Source of the DNA: Lunularia cruciata
Taxonomy: Eukaryota > Streptophyta > Marchantiopsida > Lunulariales > Lunulariaceae
Direction of reading: 5' to 3'
NCBI GenBank assembly: GCA_948567375.1
Contig: OX419760.1
Location: forward strand, 36,456,001-36,520,000
Length of the DNA stretch: 64,000 nt
Position 1 is the first letter of the stretch. Every line of letters starts with the position of its first letter. The notes beneath the pieces were generated by a model, which saw only the letters and a list, made by a program, of their open reading frames with translations, had not been told where the DNA came from and ran no database searches. Shown here one piece after another: positions 1 through 12,052 of the stretch. The position numbers and the translations under genes are program-made.

Positions 1-1387
1 ATGATCTAGATGTGAAATTCGGTTTGGTAACATCTAGAATGATGTTATATATGATGGTCAAAATAGATCAGATAGAAGTATCACCAAAACAGTACTTCTA
101 CTAATAGAGTAGAAATTGAAATAGACTTGAGAACCTTAGAACCAATAGCTAGAAATATGACTTAAAAGTGAGAATAGGTTTGGTAACATCTGGAAGGATG
201 TTACACATGATGGACTAAACAAATCAGAAAGAGATATCACCAAAAGGGGACTTCTACTAATAGAGTAGGAACCGAAATATGCTTGAAATCTTTGAAGGCA
301 ATTTTGGAGGCCTAATCAGATGAATTAGGCCTTGAAAATGTCTCAATCCCCCCCCCCAATAGAGGAAAGGGTGGCCTTCCCTCGGAGTATAACAATGCCC
401 TAGCACAACTGACAAAATTTGAAGATTCTTCTTTAATCTCTCATCATGATAACAATTATGATAGTGTCAATCAACTCAAAGATCTAAATTGAGTTTAGAA
501 CCTCTTTACAACAAGATCTCTTCTTTCAAGTAGTACAAGGTCATCTCACAACACATGACAAATAATACAAGACCTTTTCATTCAAAAATAGACTTCTATG
601 TTGCAAGAACCGCATCTATGTTCCAACTTTAGAAGTACATCTAGAAGTATGTTTTTTACAATGGACTAGGTAGATGTAATACTCCGAGGACAAGAGAAGA
701 GAGAAAACATAGATTACACACTCAACATTCGGTGTCCCAAAGGAGCATTGTCTCTTTATTATATAGACAAAGAGGATCTCCTCCAAGGAAGCTCCACCAT
801 AGGATTAGGCACACAGATAGGTGACATGTCATCAAGCTCCACCCTTGGATTACTTACTTGGATGGGTGACATGTTGGTCTAGGTCCTATCTGGTTGGTCA
901 AACAAGCTTTGACTAGAGGGAATCTTATAGGGAATCTTCCTGTAGGAGTCTTAGAATCACGTGAGTAAGGTACTGTTGGAAAGCTCTAAATGAGACAAAC
1001 CAAGAGGGAGGGAAGGCCAACCTTTCATTTGTTGGGGGGGAATTTGCATATTTTTGATGCCTAATTTATCCATTTAGGCCTCCAAAATTGCCTTCAAAGA
1101 TTTCAAGCATATTTTGGTTCCTACTCTATTAGTAGAAGTCCCCTTTTGGTGATACCTCTTTCTGATCAATTGAGTCCATCATGTGTAACATCCTTCCAGA
1201 TGTTACCAAACCAATTCTCACCTTTAAATCATATGTCTAGCTATTGGTTCTAAGGTTCTCAAGTCTATTTCGGTTTCTGCTCTATTAGTAGAAGTACTCT
1301 TTGGTGATACTTCTATCTGATCTATTTTGACCATCATGTATAACATCATTCTAGATGTTACCAAACCAAACTTCACATCTATATCAT
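1..1387. repeat. Inverted pair of gypsy-A LTR fragments
   Basis: Bases 1-400 on the plus strand and about 1,003-1,387 on the minus strand are diverged copies of the same LTR-type sequence, facing each other around a 600 bp spacer. Each arm contains an internal direct duplication of about 156 bp (in the left arm one unit starts near 21 and the next near 177) and a C-run or G-run of 7-10 bases. The same sequence recurs as single copies at 3,395-3,975 and 5,995-6,600. The spacer resembles the downstream part of that LTR. Two opposite insertions or an inversion between copies would explain it. There is no coding sequence here. Confidence 0.6.
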
Positions 1388-1429
1388 ATGGCTAGCTTGT
1401 GGTATTATAGGCATTATGTATGATTTGGA

Positions 1430-3390
1430 ATTTTTTGGGTTTGTACTCAAGCTTGATGTCAAAAAATTGTAGTTTTTCCTCCCATTCATGATATCAAATC
1501 TTCATGTGCTCTAAATGTAATGTCTACAATAAAGGTTTGTGATCACTTCATATGATCACTTGTTTCCACATGAGATAATGCATCCATGCCTTGGTGGCAT
1601 ATATCATTACTAGTTGTTCTTGATCTCAAGCAGATTAATTCCTTTTTGTTGGGAAAACACAAAAACATAGGATATACACTATTTAGAAATTATTGTTACA
1701 ATAACGCTCCAATTGTAACATTAAAAACATCAAAATCAACCACACAAGGTAGTTGAGGATCACATGGTTGAAGGATGGGTTGTGAGGACACCATATACTT
1801 CAATTTCTTGAATATTTCTTTATGCTTGGTGGTCCATTGAAAGCTTGAGGCCTTTACTAAGAGATCAATCAATGGTACAACCACATGAGCATTATAGTGG
1901 ATGAACAGTCAATAAAAACTTACCTATCTGTTAAATTCTTACATTTATATGACATCCTTTGGAGTAAACTGATAAGTAATGATCTTGATTTTCTACTCTT
2001 CCCTCTTGATCCTCTTTGATGAGACCTTGTGATCCAAGAAGGTAACTTCTTATAACCAAAAGATACACTTTGACTTCTTGCAATAAAACTTCCATTGAAG
2101 TAGTTGTCTTAGGACTTCTCATACGTGATTAATGTGGTTTGCCTTCATCTTGCTTTAGATTAAAATATTACCCAAGAATACAACCATGTATCAATATAAT
2201 AGCCCATCCAATATTCAATGGATTGGATCCATGAAGATTGTTGGAGCATTAATGAGCCCAAAAGAGATAATTCTTCATTCAAAATACTTATACCTTATAT
2301 AGAAGGTAATCTTCTGCACATCCTCCCTATTAATGAGAATCTTCAAAGATCCAACTTGAATAAATATCATGCTCCGCTCAATTGGTCTAGAAAGTCATCA
2401 ATTTGAACCAAAGGATATGCATTCTTCATAGTTTGTTTATTGAGGCCATGACAATCAATAGAAGTGAAATCTTTCATCCTTCTTTGGGACAAATAGTACT
2501 AATGTTTCCCAAGGAGATGTACTGTATTGTATGAAATCATTCTCCAACAACTCCATCAATGTTGTTTGAAGCTCTTCCAACTCCTTTGGTGAAATCCAAT
2601 AGATTGGTCTACTCATTAGAGTACTTCTTGGCAATAACTCAATCTTGAAGGACATGCCACAATCAAAGTGTAACCCCTATGGCAAATCATCTAGAACACA
2701 TCTACAAACTCCTAAACTATTTGATCAACCATTGCTTGATGAGAATTTTGGCCCTCATTAAATTCTCCATGCACAATCTGCTTGATCTACACCACAAAAA
2801 TATGAATATCTTCCTCTAAAGCTTGCTTTATGGTTACTTTACTAATAAACTTCACATCTTGGGACTGACTATTCTTATGTGTCTTACTCAAAACTGCCAC
2901 ATAATCTAATTAACAATTCTTATCTTGGTGTTTTACTTGAATTTGTTGTTGTACTTGAATTTGTCATTATACTTGAACTTGTCATTGGGTCCAATCAAAT
3001 TGAACCTTATGACATTCAAGCCAAGGCAGACCTAGAATGCTATCATAGTGTAGAGGTGCTACTACAAATTTCATACACTCTAAATACTACTTCCCATTCT
3101 TTAATGTAACAAGATGTGAGGTACTTAATGCAAAACCTTTTCTACCATCCACCATCATCAATCTACTTTCAAATATTGGTTCAATATGAATACTTAAATC
3201 CTTTGCTAATTATATGGACATATGAATCTCTGAACTTCCAAAGTAAACTAAAATCATACAACCACAATAAAATATCAATCATTGCAAGTGAAGCAAACTT
3301 GCGTAGGTCTATCTTTCAATCCCATTGGAACCAATCAAATTTCCAATACATGGCTCAATATCTCCTATGAGGATTCTTTGTTTCCTTGAT
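1430..3390 (-). mobile_element. Decayed Ty3/gypsy pol (RT and RNase H remains)
   Basis: On the minus strand, 2,655-2,455 reads as the start of a gypsy reverse transcriptase: a stretch like SPKELEELQTTLMELLENDF followed by a SPW...VLFVPKKDE block. Around 2,460-2,280 the DCHGLNKQT block (normally DYRALNKxT) follows, with stops. At 1,884-1,696 comes the RT to RNase H connection, with PILQPCDPQLP and a DFDVFNVTIGALL block (normally DASxxAIGAVL). Near 1,500-1,430 remains of the RNase H end (EYKPKKFQIIHNA) can be read. Several stops and frameshifts break the frame, so it is dead. No integrase is seen. Confidence 0.65.
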
Positions 3391-3394
3391 GTAA

Positions 3395-3975
3395 TTTTCC
3401 AAGGATAGAAGACCTTAAGAGAAACACAAAAGAAGAAACACACAATTTCACACTCAACCTCTGATGCCCCCAAAGGAGCACCTTGACTATATTATATAGC
3501 AAAGTGGACTTCCCCATAGGAGGCTTCACCTTGGATCAGATACATGGATTGGTGATGTGTCAATGATCTCTACCCTTAAATTAGTTACATGCATGGGTGA
3601 CATGTTGGTTATGATCCTATCTGGCTGGTCAAACCCTCTTTGATCAAAGGGAATCTTCTTGTAGAAATCTCTGAATTGCATGGGTGAGGTACAATTGAAA
3701 AGCTCTTGATGAGACAAACTTGGGAGGAAGGAAGGCCAACCTATCCCTCAATTTGGGGGGGGGGGAATGTGCAAATTTTGAGGCCTAATTCACCCGTTTA
3801 GGCATCCAAAATTGGCTATGAAGTTTTGAGGCTATTTTTGATTCCCTATATTAGTAGAAGTCCTCTTTTGGTGACATCTCTATCAAGTCTACCTAACATA
3901 TCATACATAACATCCTTCCAGATGTTACAAAGCCAATTTTCACCTCTAGCTAATATCTAGCTATCTAGCTAATGT
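3395..3975 (-). repeat. gypsy-A LTR, minus strand
   Basis: This copy is homologous to the arms at 1-1,387 and to 5,995-6,600 and 45,574-45,796. Shared marks are the gatgttac block, a C/G homopolymer run near 3,757, the GTGACATGTTGG block, a TATA-like tatataatatag near 3,490 (minus), and the terminal CTTGGAAAATTA. In the plus-strand copy at 45,574 the same terminus is followed directly by a tRNA primer-binding site, which identifies this sequence as an LTR. Confidence 0.6.
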
Positions 3976-4019
3976 CTAGCTATTGGTATTACACTTGATC
4001 ATCACACTCCACAAATTCC

Positions 4020-5080
4020 ATTTGGGTAATTTGTCAAGGTGACCAATTTGGTGATAATAAAAGCAACCACTATTTTTTTAAGAGTCTCTCTATCTATTGT
4101 GCCAAGTGGTCTCCATTGGATGGCATCAATCTCCATTGATGCGGCCCCTCCACCTATGTGTAGTGTATTGCAAGTTCTATGAAGGTCAAGGGTGAGACCA
4201 AGTTATGGCAACAAAGGAATCAAAGCGCTTAGCCATCTACATGGCTTTCTCCAACTATTTGGGCTCCTGCATGGTCACTTCCAATTTGGTGTATGTCTTC
4301 AAGCCTCTCACAAGTCAATCAAAAGCTTCACTTTTTAGCATATCTAGAATTTGCATTATGGTGTTTTAGAATTGAATGATATAGCTTCTCACAAAACCAA
4401 TTTGCTTCAATTTTGCAAATCTATCTCAAGTGGCTTGTACAACATTTATAGTTTAGAATCTCTCAATTATTGTGCTCTTGAATTCTTTCCATGTCAAGAT
4501 TGGCATAACAAGTAGCCGTCTAGCTTGCTCCATTTGAAATTGCCACCATATTTTTTGCCACTCCATCCAATTGGCTTGAAGCCAAGAGAATCTATCTTTG
4601 TTCATATTGAAGATTTGTAACTTAAAAATAACATTTGCAATCAAATAAAAAATTTCCCATTGCACTCAGGAGATTCTTGCTTTCAAATACCTTGGGCTTT
4701 GGAAATCAGATTTTCTTTTCTCTTTCTTAAAGTAGTGCTCGCTTTACATGCTCTTGTCATTGATGGTTTTGTTCTTCAAACAATCAACTAAGGTGTTTGA
4801 TTTATTGCGACATAGCAATGATAAATTTAAGCATTGCCACCATAATTACTACTTTATCAAACTAACTACAATTATCTAAGTTAACACATAGATGCAACAC
4901 ATCCATTGCTCCTTGTAAGTTACAATTGGAAGTATCAATGGTTCATCAGACAAGATGATCTATTTCAAAAACTTTTGCCCAAAGCATGAGATGATAAGCT
5001 AAGTAGTACATGGACATGGAAATCCTAATGGATTTGGTGAAATGGATTTGGTGGTCAATAAATTCCATGCAATCCCATGC
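4020..5080 (-). pseudogene. Ty3/gypsy gag remnant
   Basis: The best-preserved stretch is at 4,665-4,453, minus strand. It has tryptophan-rich gag features, with W..W..NWMEWQKIWWQF followed by ILTWKEFKSTIIERF, matching the 'W..F...f...f' end of plant retrotransposon gag domains. It lies just downstream of the primer-binding site at 5,081-5,094 on the same strand, as gag should. Stops and frameshifts interrupt it on both sides. No zinc knuckle was found. The pol fragments at 1,430-3,390 may belong to the same element, but a gypsy-A LTR at 3,395-3,975 separates them. Confidence 0.5.
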
Positions 5081-5094
5081 CTACTTTGATACCA
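5081..5094 (-). promoter_or_regulatory. Retrotransposon primer-binding site
   Basis: On the minus strand this reads tggtatcaaagtag, a close match to the TGGTATCAGAGC initiator-methionine tRNA complement used by many plant LTR elements. The LTR end lies immediately upstream (plus coordinate 5,095 and above) and gag-like coding lies downstream. Confidence 0.65.
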
Positions 5095-5990
5095 ATGTAA
5101 AAGAACAAAGAGAGAAATAAGACAATGGAAAACTGGAATGAAAGATCACATTGGGACTCTTGAATGAGGGAAAATCCTAATGCCTAGCATTAGCTTAGGC
5201 TTTGGTATTTATAAAAAATATACAAGGCTCTTTGGAAGCTTCTTAAAAACCATCTTCTTAGAGTGCAAGCTAATCTAATTGAGAAGCTTCTCAAGACCTT
5301 CCTTCTAAAATCCACCTACGTGGCATACAAGCTAAGCTAGTTATGAAGCTTCCCAAGAAGCTTCTTTCTAAAAGTCACCTGCTTGGCATGCAAGCTAAGC
5401 TAGCCAAGAAGTGGCCTTCTTGGCATACACATAACTCAATACTTGGAAGATACCAAATAACTTTGTAGATGCTTCTAGAAAATTCTTATAATTCTTGGCT
5501 AAATTGGCCTATTTGTTACTTTGTTAGTGTTGAATAACTTTTATGTAAACTCCATATTGTTACAAGTATAGAACACCTCATGAAAATAAGAGAGTATAAA
5601 ACCTTTGTGGTAAAACATGGCTTAGTGACCATAACATTGGAATGAAAATTCTATCTTATTACACATAGAATGTAAGAATTACATGTAGAACCATCTAGAT
5701 ACTATAAGCAGACTAGGAGAAGCAACCTTGATTACTTTCCTATCAATTGTACTAGCTAGTACTCTCTATAGAGCAATAGACCCCATATCTAAAATACGTT
5801 ACAAAATAAGAAGTTAAAGTGAGACTTCTTCTTGTTGTGCAGTATGACAAGCTCTATGTAATCTTTGATAAATGTGTCAAATATTGTATCCATAGTCTCA
5901 AATAAGGCCAAATAAATAAAGAGAGGTGACCTTGTTACATTTTTGTATATTACGGGACTTTAGCTATTCTCACTTTGCTTGTTGCATATT
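5095..5990 (-). repeat. Probable 5' LTR with internal degenerate tandem repeats
   Basis: The position directly upstream (minus strand) of a primer-binding site marks this as an LTR; its outer edge near 5,990 is a guess. Between about 5,230 and 5,430 it holds three degenerate units of roughly 65-75 bp sharing 'aagctaagctag', 'gaagcttc' and 'acctrcgtggcat' blocks. A TATA-like 'tataaaaaatata' lies near 5,210. No coding sequence was seen. Confidence 0.45.
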
Positions 5991-5994
5991 GTAA

Positions 5995-6600
5995 TGTTTT
6001 GAGGATAGGAAGAACCCTAAGAGAAACATAAGAAAAGAAACACAAGAGAAACATAATGTTTAATTCTTCAATACTCGAATGTCCCAAAGGAGCACTTTGA
6101 GATTAAAATATAATGGAGAAAATCCCTTCCAAGGGAGCTACATCTTAGATTAGATACATGGATGGGTGACCCAAAGGAGCACTTTGAGATTAGTATATAA
6201 TGGAGAAGATCCCTTCCAAGGGAGCTACATCTTAGATTAGATACATGGATAGGTAAAATAGGTTTGACTATAAGGAATCTTTTTAGAATCTTCTTATAGA
6301 AAGCTCAAAATAGTATGGAAGTGGTATTGTTGGAAGATTTCAACAAGAAAAAGTGAGAAAGGATAATGCAAGCACTTTCTTCTTAGGGGGGGTTCCACTT
6401 TTTGAGACTTAATTTGTTCGTTTAGACCTTTGAAATTGTCTTTGAAGTTTTTGGTGCGTTTCCAACCTCTACCCTATTGTGGAAGTCCTCTTTTGGTCAC
6501 ACCTCTATCTGATCTACTTAGATCATTGTGTATAACATCCTTAAAGATATTATCAAGCTAATTTCCACGGCTAGATAATTTGTCTAGCTAATGGTATTAC
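5995..6600 (-). repeat. gypsy-A LTR with an 87 bp tandem duplication
   Basis: This is a third copy of the LTR at 3,395-3,975. An 87 bp unit beginning cccaaaggagcactttgaga is present twice in tandem, starting at 6,083 and 6,170, and the two units are nearly identical. The single-copy state in the other LTRs shows that the duplication is private to this copy. Confidence 0.55.
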
Positions 6601-7435
6601 ATCTATTTAGAAAGATATGTAATTACTCTCTCCCAAGCTACATCAAGTGAGTGATTTCTAACCATGAACTTCACCATATACTTGATTATCTTGTACCAAA
6701 TACAAGTTTGCATTGACCCGGGTCATCTACCATACATACTATTGTTCCTTCTCAAATAGAGTGTTTATTCGCTTGTGCTATTATAAACAAAATATCTTTG
6801 GTGGTATCATGGATAGTTATCCTCTATCCTCCAAAAGAGTAATGAGCCATATAGACCAATGCTCCTTCTAAGTAAAGTGTTCATTTTGTTATGTCATCAC
6901 AAACATTATACTCTGATTGCATTATGGATAGTTACCCTTTATTCTCCTAAAGACCAACAAGTCATATAGACCCTTCCCACTACATTCACAAGTGAATAAT
7001 GAAAATGAGAAGGATAAACAAACTTAGGTAGAACCTCATTGGTATAAAAAAAGTAGTAGGTGCAAGCTAGGATGATCTAATTAGGATCCAAGAACATGTA
7101 CTCGGAGCAAAAGCAAAGATATACCCTAGAAGTATAAGGAAAAGAGAGGTCAACTAGAAGAGAATGTAGGCCATATTAGAATTAATGGTCATTGAGGAAA
7201 ATTGTAAATCTCTGGTTCAAAGATGGAAAATCATCTCGTGTCCTTAGAGGATAAACCATCTTAGTTAGTGAGAAAGGAATTCTCTTCCACCTTTATTACA
7301 TATCACATATTTTTCAAAGATTTACCCATCAACAACCACAAAACTAGAGGAAAGCAAAGGTACCACGAATCCAAAGCTAAACAAATATATAATAGATATC
7401 ATATCCTCCATATATGTAGTGTTTTCTCACACAAA
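6600..7435. other. Intergenic, degenerate direct repeat, no gene seen
   Basis: A 114 bp period can be seen: 'ggatagtta...ctc...gcatatagacc'-type blocks start at about 6,811 and 6,925 and share many positions. Otherwise I see AT-rich sequence with no coding signature on either strand. Confidence 0.4.
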
Positions 7436-7765
7436 AATCAATGGAAACATATGTCTACACACAAGATCTTTTATTCCAAACTCAAAATGTCTACACCCAA
7501 AATCTTTTATTCCAAACTCAAAAATCATTTGGTTGAATGATATCAGTAAAACTACTATAATTGCGATCAAATATTTTTAATAAGCACACAAACAATGGAA
7601 ACATAGGTCTACACACTATATCTTGTATTGCAAACTCAAAAATCTTTGGTTGAAAGATATTACTAATTACTCCTATGATTGCTGTCAGATCTTTTATTAC
7701 AAACTGAACAATCCTGGTTGAATGATATAAGTAATGACTCCTATGATTGCTATCAAATGATATAA
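7436..7765. repeat. Degenerate short tandem repeat block
   Basis: The blocks 'atcttttattccaaactcaaaa', 'ggttgaatgatatcagtaa' and 'ctcctatgattgctatcaaat' recur three to four times with variable spacing, near 7,465, 7,500, 7,620 and 7,690. Open frames across it are by-products of the repetition and have no family resemblance. Confidence 0.55.
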
Positions 7766-8177
7766 AGAAGTGGGATAAAAGGAAACCATGCAAAATATAT
7801 AAGTTATGAGATGAACACCGCTAGATCATAGTAGAGAATATACCACATATGAATTTTTTGGTAGTAGCGGATCATCCGTATTAAGAACTATGAAGGAGGG
7901 TTGCATCTAAAAAGCATATGGTAGGAAGTAATTCAATTTGGAAGTAAGGAATCATATCTAAAGAATACAATGTCGTACACTTTGATACTTCAATTCTCAA
8001 TTAGTGGGGAAGTCCAAGAATAAAAACTACCCCTTTTACTATATATATGTGTCATTTTTGACACGTTCGCAGCATATTGGCATATTATCACAATTACGTG
8101 GTAACCAAGTCGAGGAACTAACCGTAGTAAACATATTACCAACAACTACGTATCCTCAATCACTTCACGGCAACGTA

Positions 8178-8186
8178 AAACCCTAA
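8178..8186 (+). promoter_or_regulatory. telo-box (AAACCCTAA) upstream of the G-patch gene
   Basis: The exact 9-base telo-box motif lies about 250 bases before the start codon of the G-patch gene and is followed by a CT-rich stretch (ctggctctctgtcgttctcttctctt). In plants, telo-boxes are typical of promoters of ribosomal-protein and ribosome-biogenesis genes. This fits the predicted nucleolar role of the neighbour. The rest of 7,800-8,437 is promoter or 5' leader with no other feature I can support. Confidence 0.6.
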
Positions 8187-8437
8187 CGCTGGCTCTCTGT
8201 CGTTCTCTTCTCTTGAGTTTTGAGTAGCCTCGACCCGTCAGGCTCTCTGCTCCGCATGCGAGAGAAATCTCGTCAGTTTTGATGGAAATCGGGAAAGTTG
8301 TTGCTTAGAGTAGCAATTTTTATTATTCAAGAAATTTTGGCAGTATTCCGGTATCCTTTGAATGCAATTTGCCGACTTTTGCGCCTTGCATTGAATTGAA
8401 ATTGACGATTCGGTGATTTTACTCAAGTTTTGTAAAG

Positions 8438-11400
8438 ATGGAATCGGAGGCGCCAGTAATGTTCCAAGGAGTGGCGAAACAATCTGCAGCTTTTCGTCTC
8501 ATGCAACAGATGGTAAAATACTTTGTGAGGTTATGGATTTCTGGAAATTAGCTGGGTTGCATATCTTTGAGCCTGCTCTGCTCTCCTTCGCGGATGTGAA
8601 AACCTCTCTTCCGTGTGCTCCTCCAATCTCACGGATGACATGTATGCTATTTATCTGGACATCAGGGATGGGAAGAGGGTAGTGGACTCGGAAAGGACCT
8701 GCAGGGCATGAAATCTCATATCAGAGTGTCGAAGAAGTCTGACACCTCAGGTAGGGTGAAGAGGCGGACTGTATGCAGCAACACCTCGCTGGAAAACCCA
8801 ACCTGGTTGTCTTAATTGCCGGTGTTGAAATTTTATCAGCTGATGACGAATGTTCAATTTGAGGTCACGTTGCCACCTTGACTTAGTTGTTTATTCTTTC
8901 GTGGCTGTCGTCGTGTACTATTCAGGAATTGGTCTAGATGCCAAAGCCAAGGCGCAAGCGAATTGGGCTCTTAATACACGTGCTTACGATTCCATATTGA
9001 AGAATTTGAAAGTGGTATGTGAGCGCGCTCCCTCTCTCTGTCACGCACCTTATGTGTAATATGCATGACGTTCCGTACTTCAGAGAACTAATGTTCCTGA
9101 TTCATTCCGTCTCAACCCCCCCAATAAATGATGCAGATGTACTAAATCAACGCGGATAACCTAGTTTTCTCTGTACCCACCACGTATGTACAAATGCAAG
9201 CTTTTTTGTTCTTCTAGCCTCCAGCTATGCGTTTGGACCCAGTTTGAATCACTACTCTCAATTCACGTTTACCGTGCGTCCTGATCCTGTCTAGTTGTTT
9301 GATCATTGCCCGTCGTTGGTCAATCTTTCTACTCGTAATTGTAATCATTATATTCGTGGGTTTTACAGCAAGTGGCGGTGAAACCAACCAAAGGTAAGCA
9401 TTTCGGAGTATTTGTAGTTCTACACAACAGTATTGAAGTACTTATGCATAATAATACACCACTACACATTTGACTGTAATTTTAAGCTACAGGATAGAAC
9501 ATACCTATTCACACCACTTCTCTTTTATTGAAGTCTGAAGGTTGAAGTCATAGGATTCCGGTTTTATATCATTCGGTCTAAAATAAAATAAAATTATTTG
9601 CTCGTTTTTGAGCAGACAATGGAGATGAAAGCAGTAGTGATGAAGACGAGGACTATGACAACAAGGATGAGGTTACACAAGTCGTCGGTGAAGTGGCAGA
9701 GGAAGTTAAGCCTAGGAAGGTGGCTCGACCTCAAGGAAGGTTAGTGTAGCTGTACCTTTTTCTATTTCGTTTCATACTCGGGTGTATCTTGTCTAGCCTG
9801 AATGAAGAACAGCTTAGCAAATATACTGTTCGCATGTTAACATTTCAATACAATCGTAGGTAATTCAATTTGCCATTTTGTCCAACAGGTACAAGAAAAG
9901 GGAGCAAGGGAAGATGGTTGGAGCTTACTCAGCGATCGATCTTGCAGCGATTTTGGTAAGACTTCAAAGTAGCATGGTATAAGGGAGCTGGCCATTACCA
10001 TCTACAACAGTCGTAGTTATCATTTCGCAGCAGATTTGAACTGAAGTAAAGTAATCTCCTCCTAAATGGTTGTTGGTTCCAAGCGAAACCTGACGACCTT
10101 TAATGAGTTGCAGCCAATCTATGTTCATCGAGGTGATCTCGAGAATGAATTTGACGTGGATGTGGAGCCTCGATGTCGATTGTTTCATCAGTTCATTTCC
10201 ACAATCATGAGAAACTGATCCCTGGCTGTCTCTGCTGAAAAGTTGTTGTTGGATTCTTTCAGGGTGCTGTGGCTGGGAAGAACGAACTTGAACCATTCAG
10301 CAAGGAGCTTACGAACCTAGAAGTTGATAAAGTTGTTCCGGCAATTGAATTGGAATCGAGCCGTGCTCCAGTGTTAAAGAAGGTCTCGAAGAAAATGCCT
10401 AAGAAAAAGACGGGTATAGAAAACTCACTTTTCTTAACTGTCTTCCACTTCTTCTGCATTGTCGAGTTCCTTACTCATAGTACAGTTATACATACAGTAC
10501 AGTACATATATTACTACCGGAACTATCTGTCTCCCCTCGGTGCAATTACCGTGGCTTACAATGCAATGGTTGATAACTGCAGGCAATAATGTGGAGAAGG
10601 ATAAAGAAAATGATTACGACGATAGTGCCAGTATACCTTTGCCGCCTTTGCCAGCAGATTGGTGGGGAAAAAAGTATGGGTTTGTGCGGGCTGGACACCT
10701 AGGTGCTCAAAGGGATCCTCCTAAAGTAAGGACGGGTGACGAAAATGCCACTGCCTCAAGCAGGACTTCATTTCGTGAGCAAGATCAAGAAGACCTGTAC
10801 AACCTTGTTCAAGTAAGTCTTTCGTATCTGGATGAAAGAGTAACGCCGGCTCGTAAGTGGATGGGCAAACAAGGTCTTTCAGTCGTCTCACCATGATTCT
10901 CAGTTTTCTTTTCCAGTTGTGGATTTATCTATCGGGGGACTTATGTTTCATAATGGATTACAGGATAAAGCAACTAAAGGTAAGAAAGGACTTGGAATTG
11001 GCGACCGCGCGATAAAATTTGAGGGTTCTATTTGGAAGGGCCAGAAGAAAACTCTTGATTCCAGCAGCGAGGATGATGAAGAGGAAAAGGACGACGATTC
11101 TGATGCCGAAGCAAGTGACAGAGACCAGGGGGCTGGTGGCGGTGATGGAAAGTGTAAAGAGGATCCCAAGAAGAGGAAATGTGAAACTGCTAGTGTAAAT
11201 GATAGAGATAGTCTTGAAGAGCAGGGCAACGTGGAAGAGACTAAGTCGAGGAAGAGACGGAAAACAGGGGATGAAAGAGAAGATACTGGCGTTTCTGCGA
11301 AGGTGGATGATGACATGGAAACTCCCAGTGGTGAGAAAGGGGATAATACTCCTAACTGGCGGAAGCTTTGCAAACAGGTCCTTGCAGAGGTAAATATGCA

Positions 11401-12052
11401 CAAAACACCTAGATGCTGCAATATTATGTGGACATTGGAGACTTGCTCACGTAGGGGTTGTGAGTCAACAAACCTAGTCTGCCTTTCGCACTTGTTCGTC
11501 TCCTTGACTGCGTCATATTCGTATCTGCTCAATGCGACTCTTCCGGTTTTGTTGTGCAAGAGCATCCTGCACTTCATTTATGTAACTTTGTTTCGTGCTT
11601 AGCGTTTCTTATCTTGATGGTCTGTGAAACATGTACTAGTAGATCTGACATGATTGACTTCCAGAGACGTACGTGCAGTTTTAAGTTTGTTACTGATATT
11701 CGAATTAAATGTAATTTATCATATATTGCAACAGTCTCCGTCCCAAACACTTTCGTTCAAGCGACTGCAAAAGCGAGTTCTTGCCGCTGGTCTCTTTACT
11801 GGTGGAGCGCAAAAGTCAGTGGAGGACAGGATGGCTTCTTTGAAACAGAAGGTACGACAAACCGGTTGATTACGTTTGGGATAAGAGCAATCGAGTTTTG
11901 AGCGCCTAGATATACACTGTCCTGGGATATGTTAGCAGTGGATCGGTTTGATCAAGATTGTCTTTGTTTTGTCTCCTCAGCTGCAGAAGAGCTCAAAGTT
12001 TGTGGTGGATGGAAAGACCGTTTCCTTGGTAGCAACAAAAGTTGGAGCTTAG
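8438..12052 (+). CDS. G-patch domain nucleolar protein (GPATCH4 / At1g63980-like), 11 exons
   Basis: I join exons 8438-8512, 8666-8750, 8926-9014, 9369-9393, 9616-9739, 9889-9955, 10263-10413, 10583-10812, 10964-11389, 11735-11851 and 11981-12052. All introns are GT-AG and the frame stays open for 1,461 nt, giving 486 residues. A short N-terminal KQSAAFRLMQQM is followed by a G-patch at about 25-60 (GWEEGSGLGKDLQG, then SDTSGIGLDAK), an acidic run at 92-110, the plant-conserved RYKKREQGK at 133-141, a LPPLPADWWGKKYGFV...LGAQ block at 225-248, FREQDQEDLYNLVQDKATKGKKGLGIGDR-type sequence at 269-297, a long acidic/basic low-complexity region at 310-410, and a conserved C-terminal KRLQKRVL...SLVATK segment. 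G-patch domains activate DEAH helicases; the human relative is nucleolar. The start is the first ATG in frame with the conserved N-terminus. Confidence in function is moderate, in structure high. Confidence 0.9.

Noticed and set aside
7436-7765. Possible CRISPR-like or satellite array
   Set aside because: Units and spacing are irregular and diverged, and the genome is a plant nuclear one. It is kept only as a degenerate repeat.
10948-11577. A 209-codon minus-strand frame rich in Ser and Pro
   Set aside because: It is the antisense shadow of the Asp/Glu/Lys-rich exon 9 of the G-patch gene.
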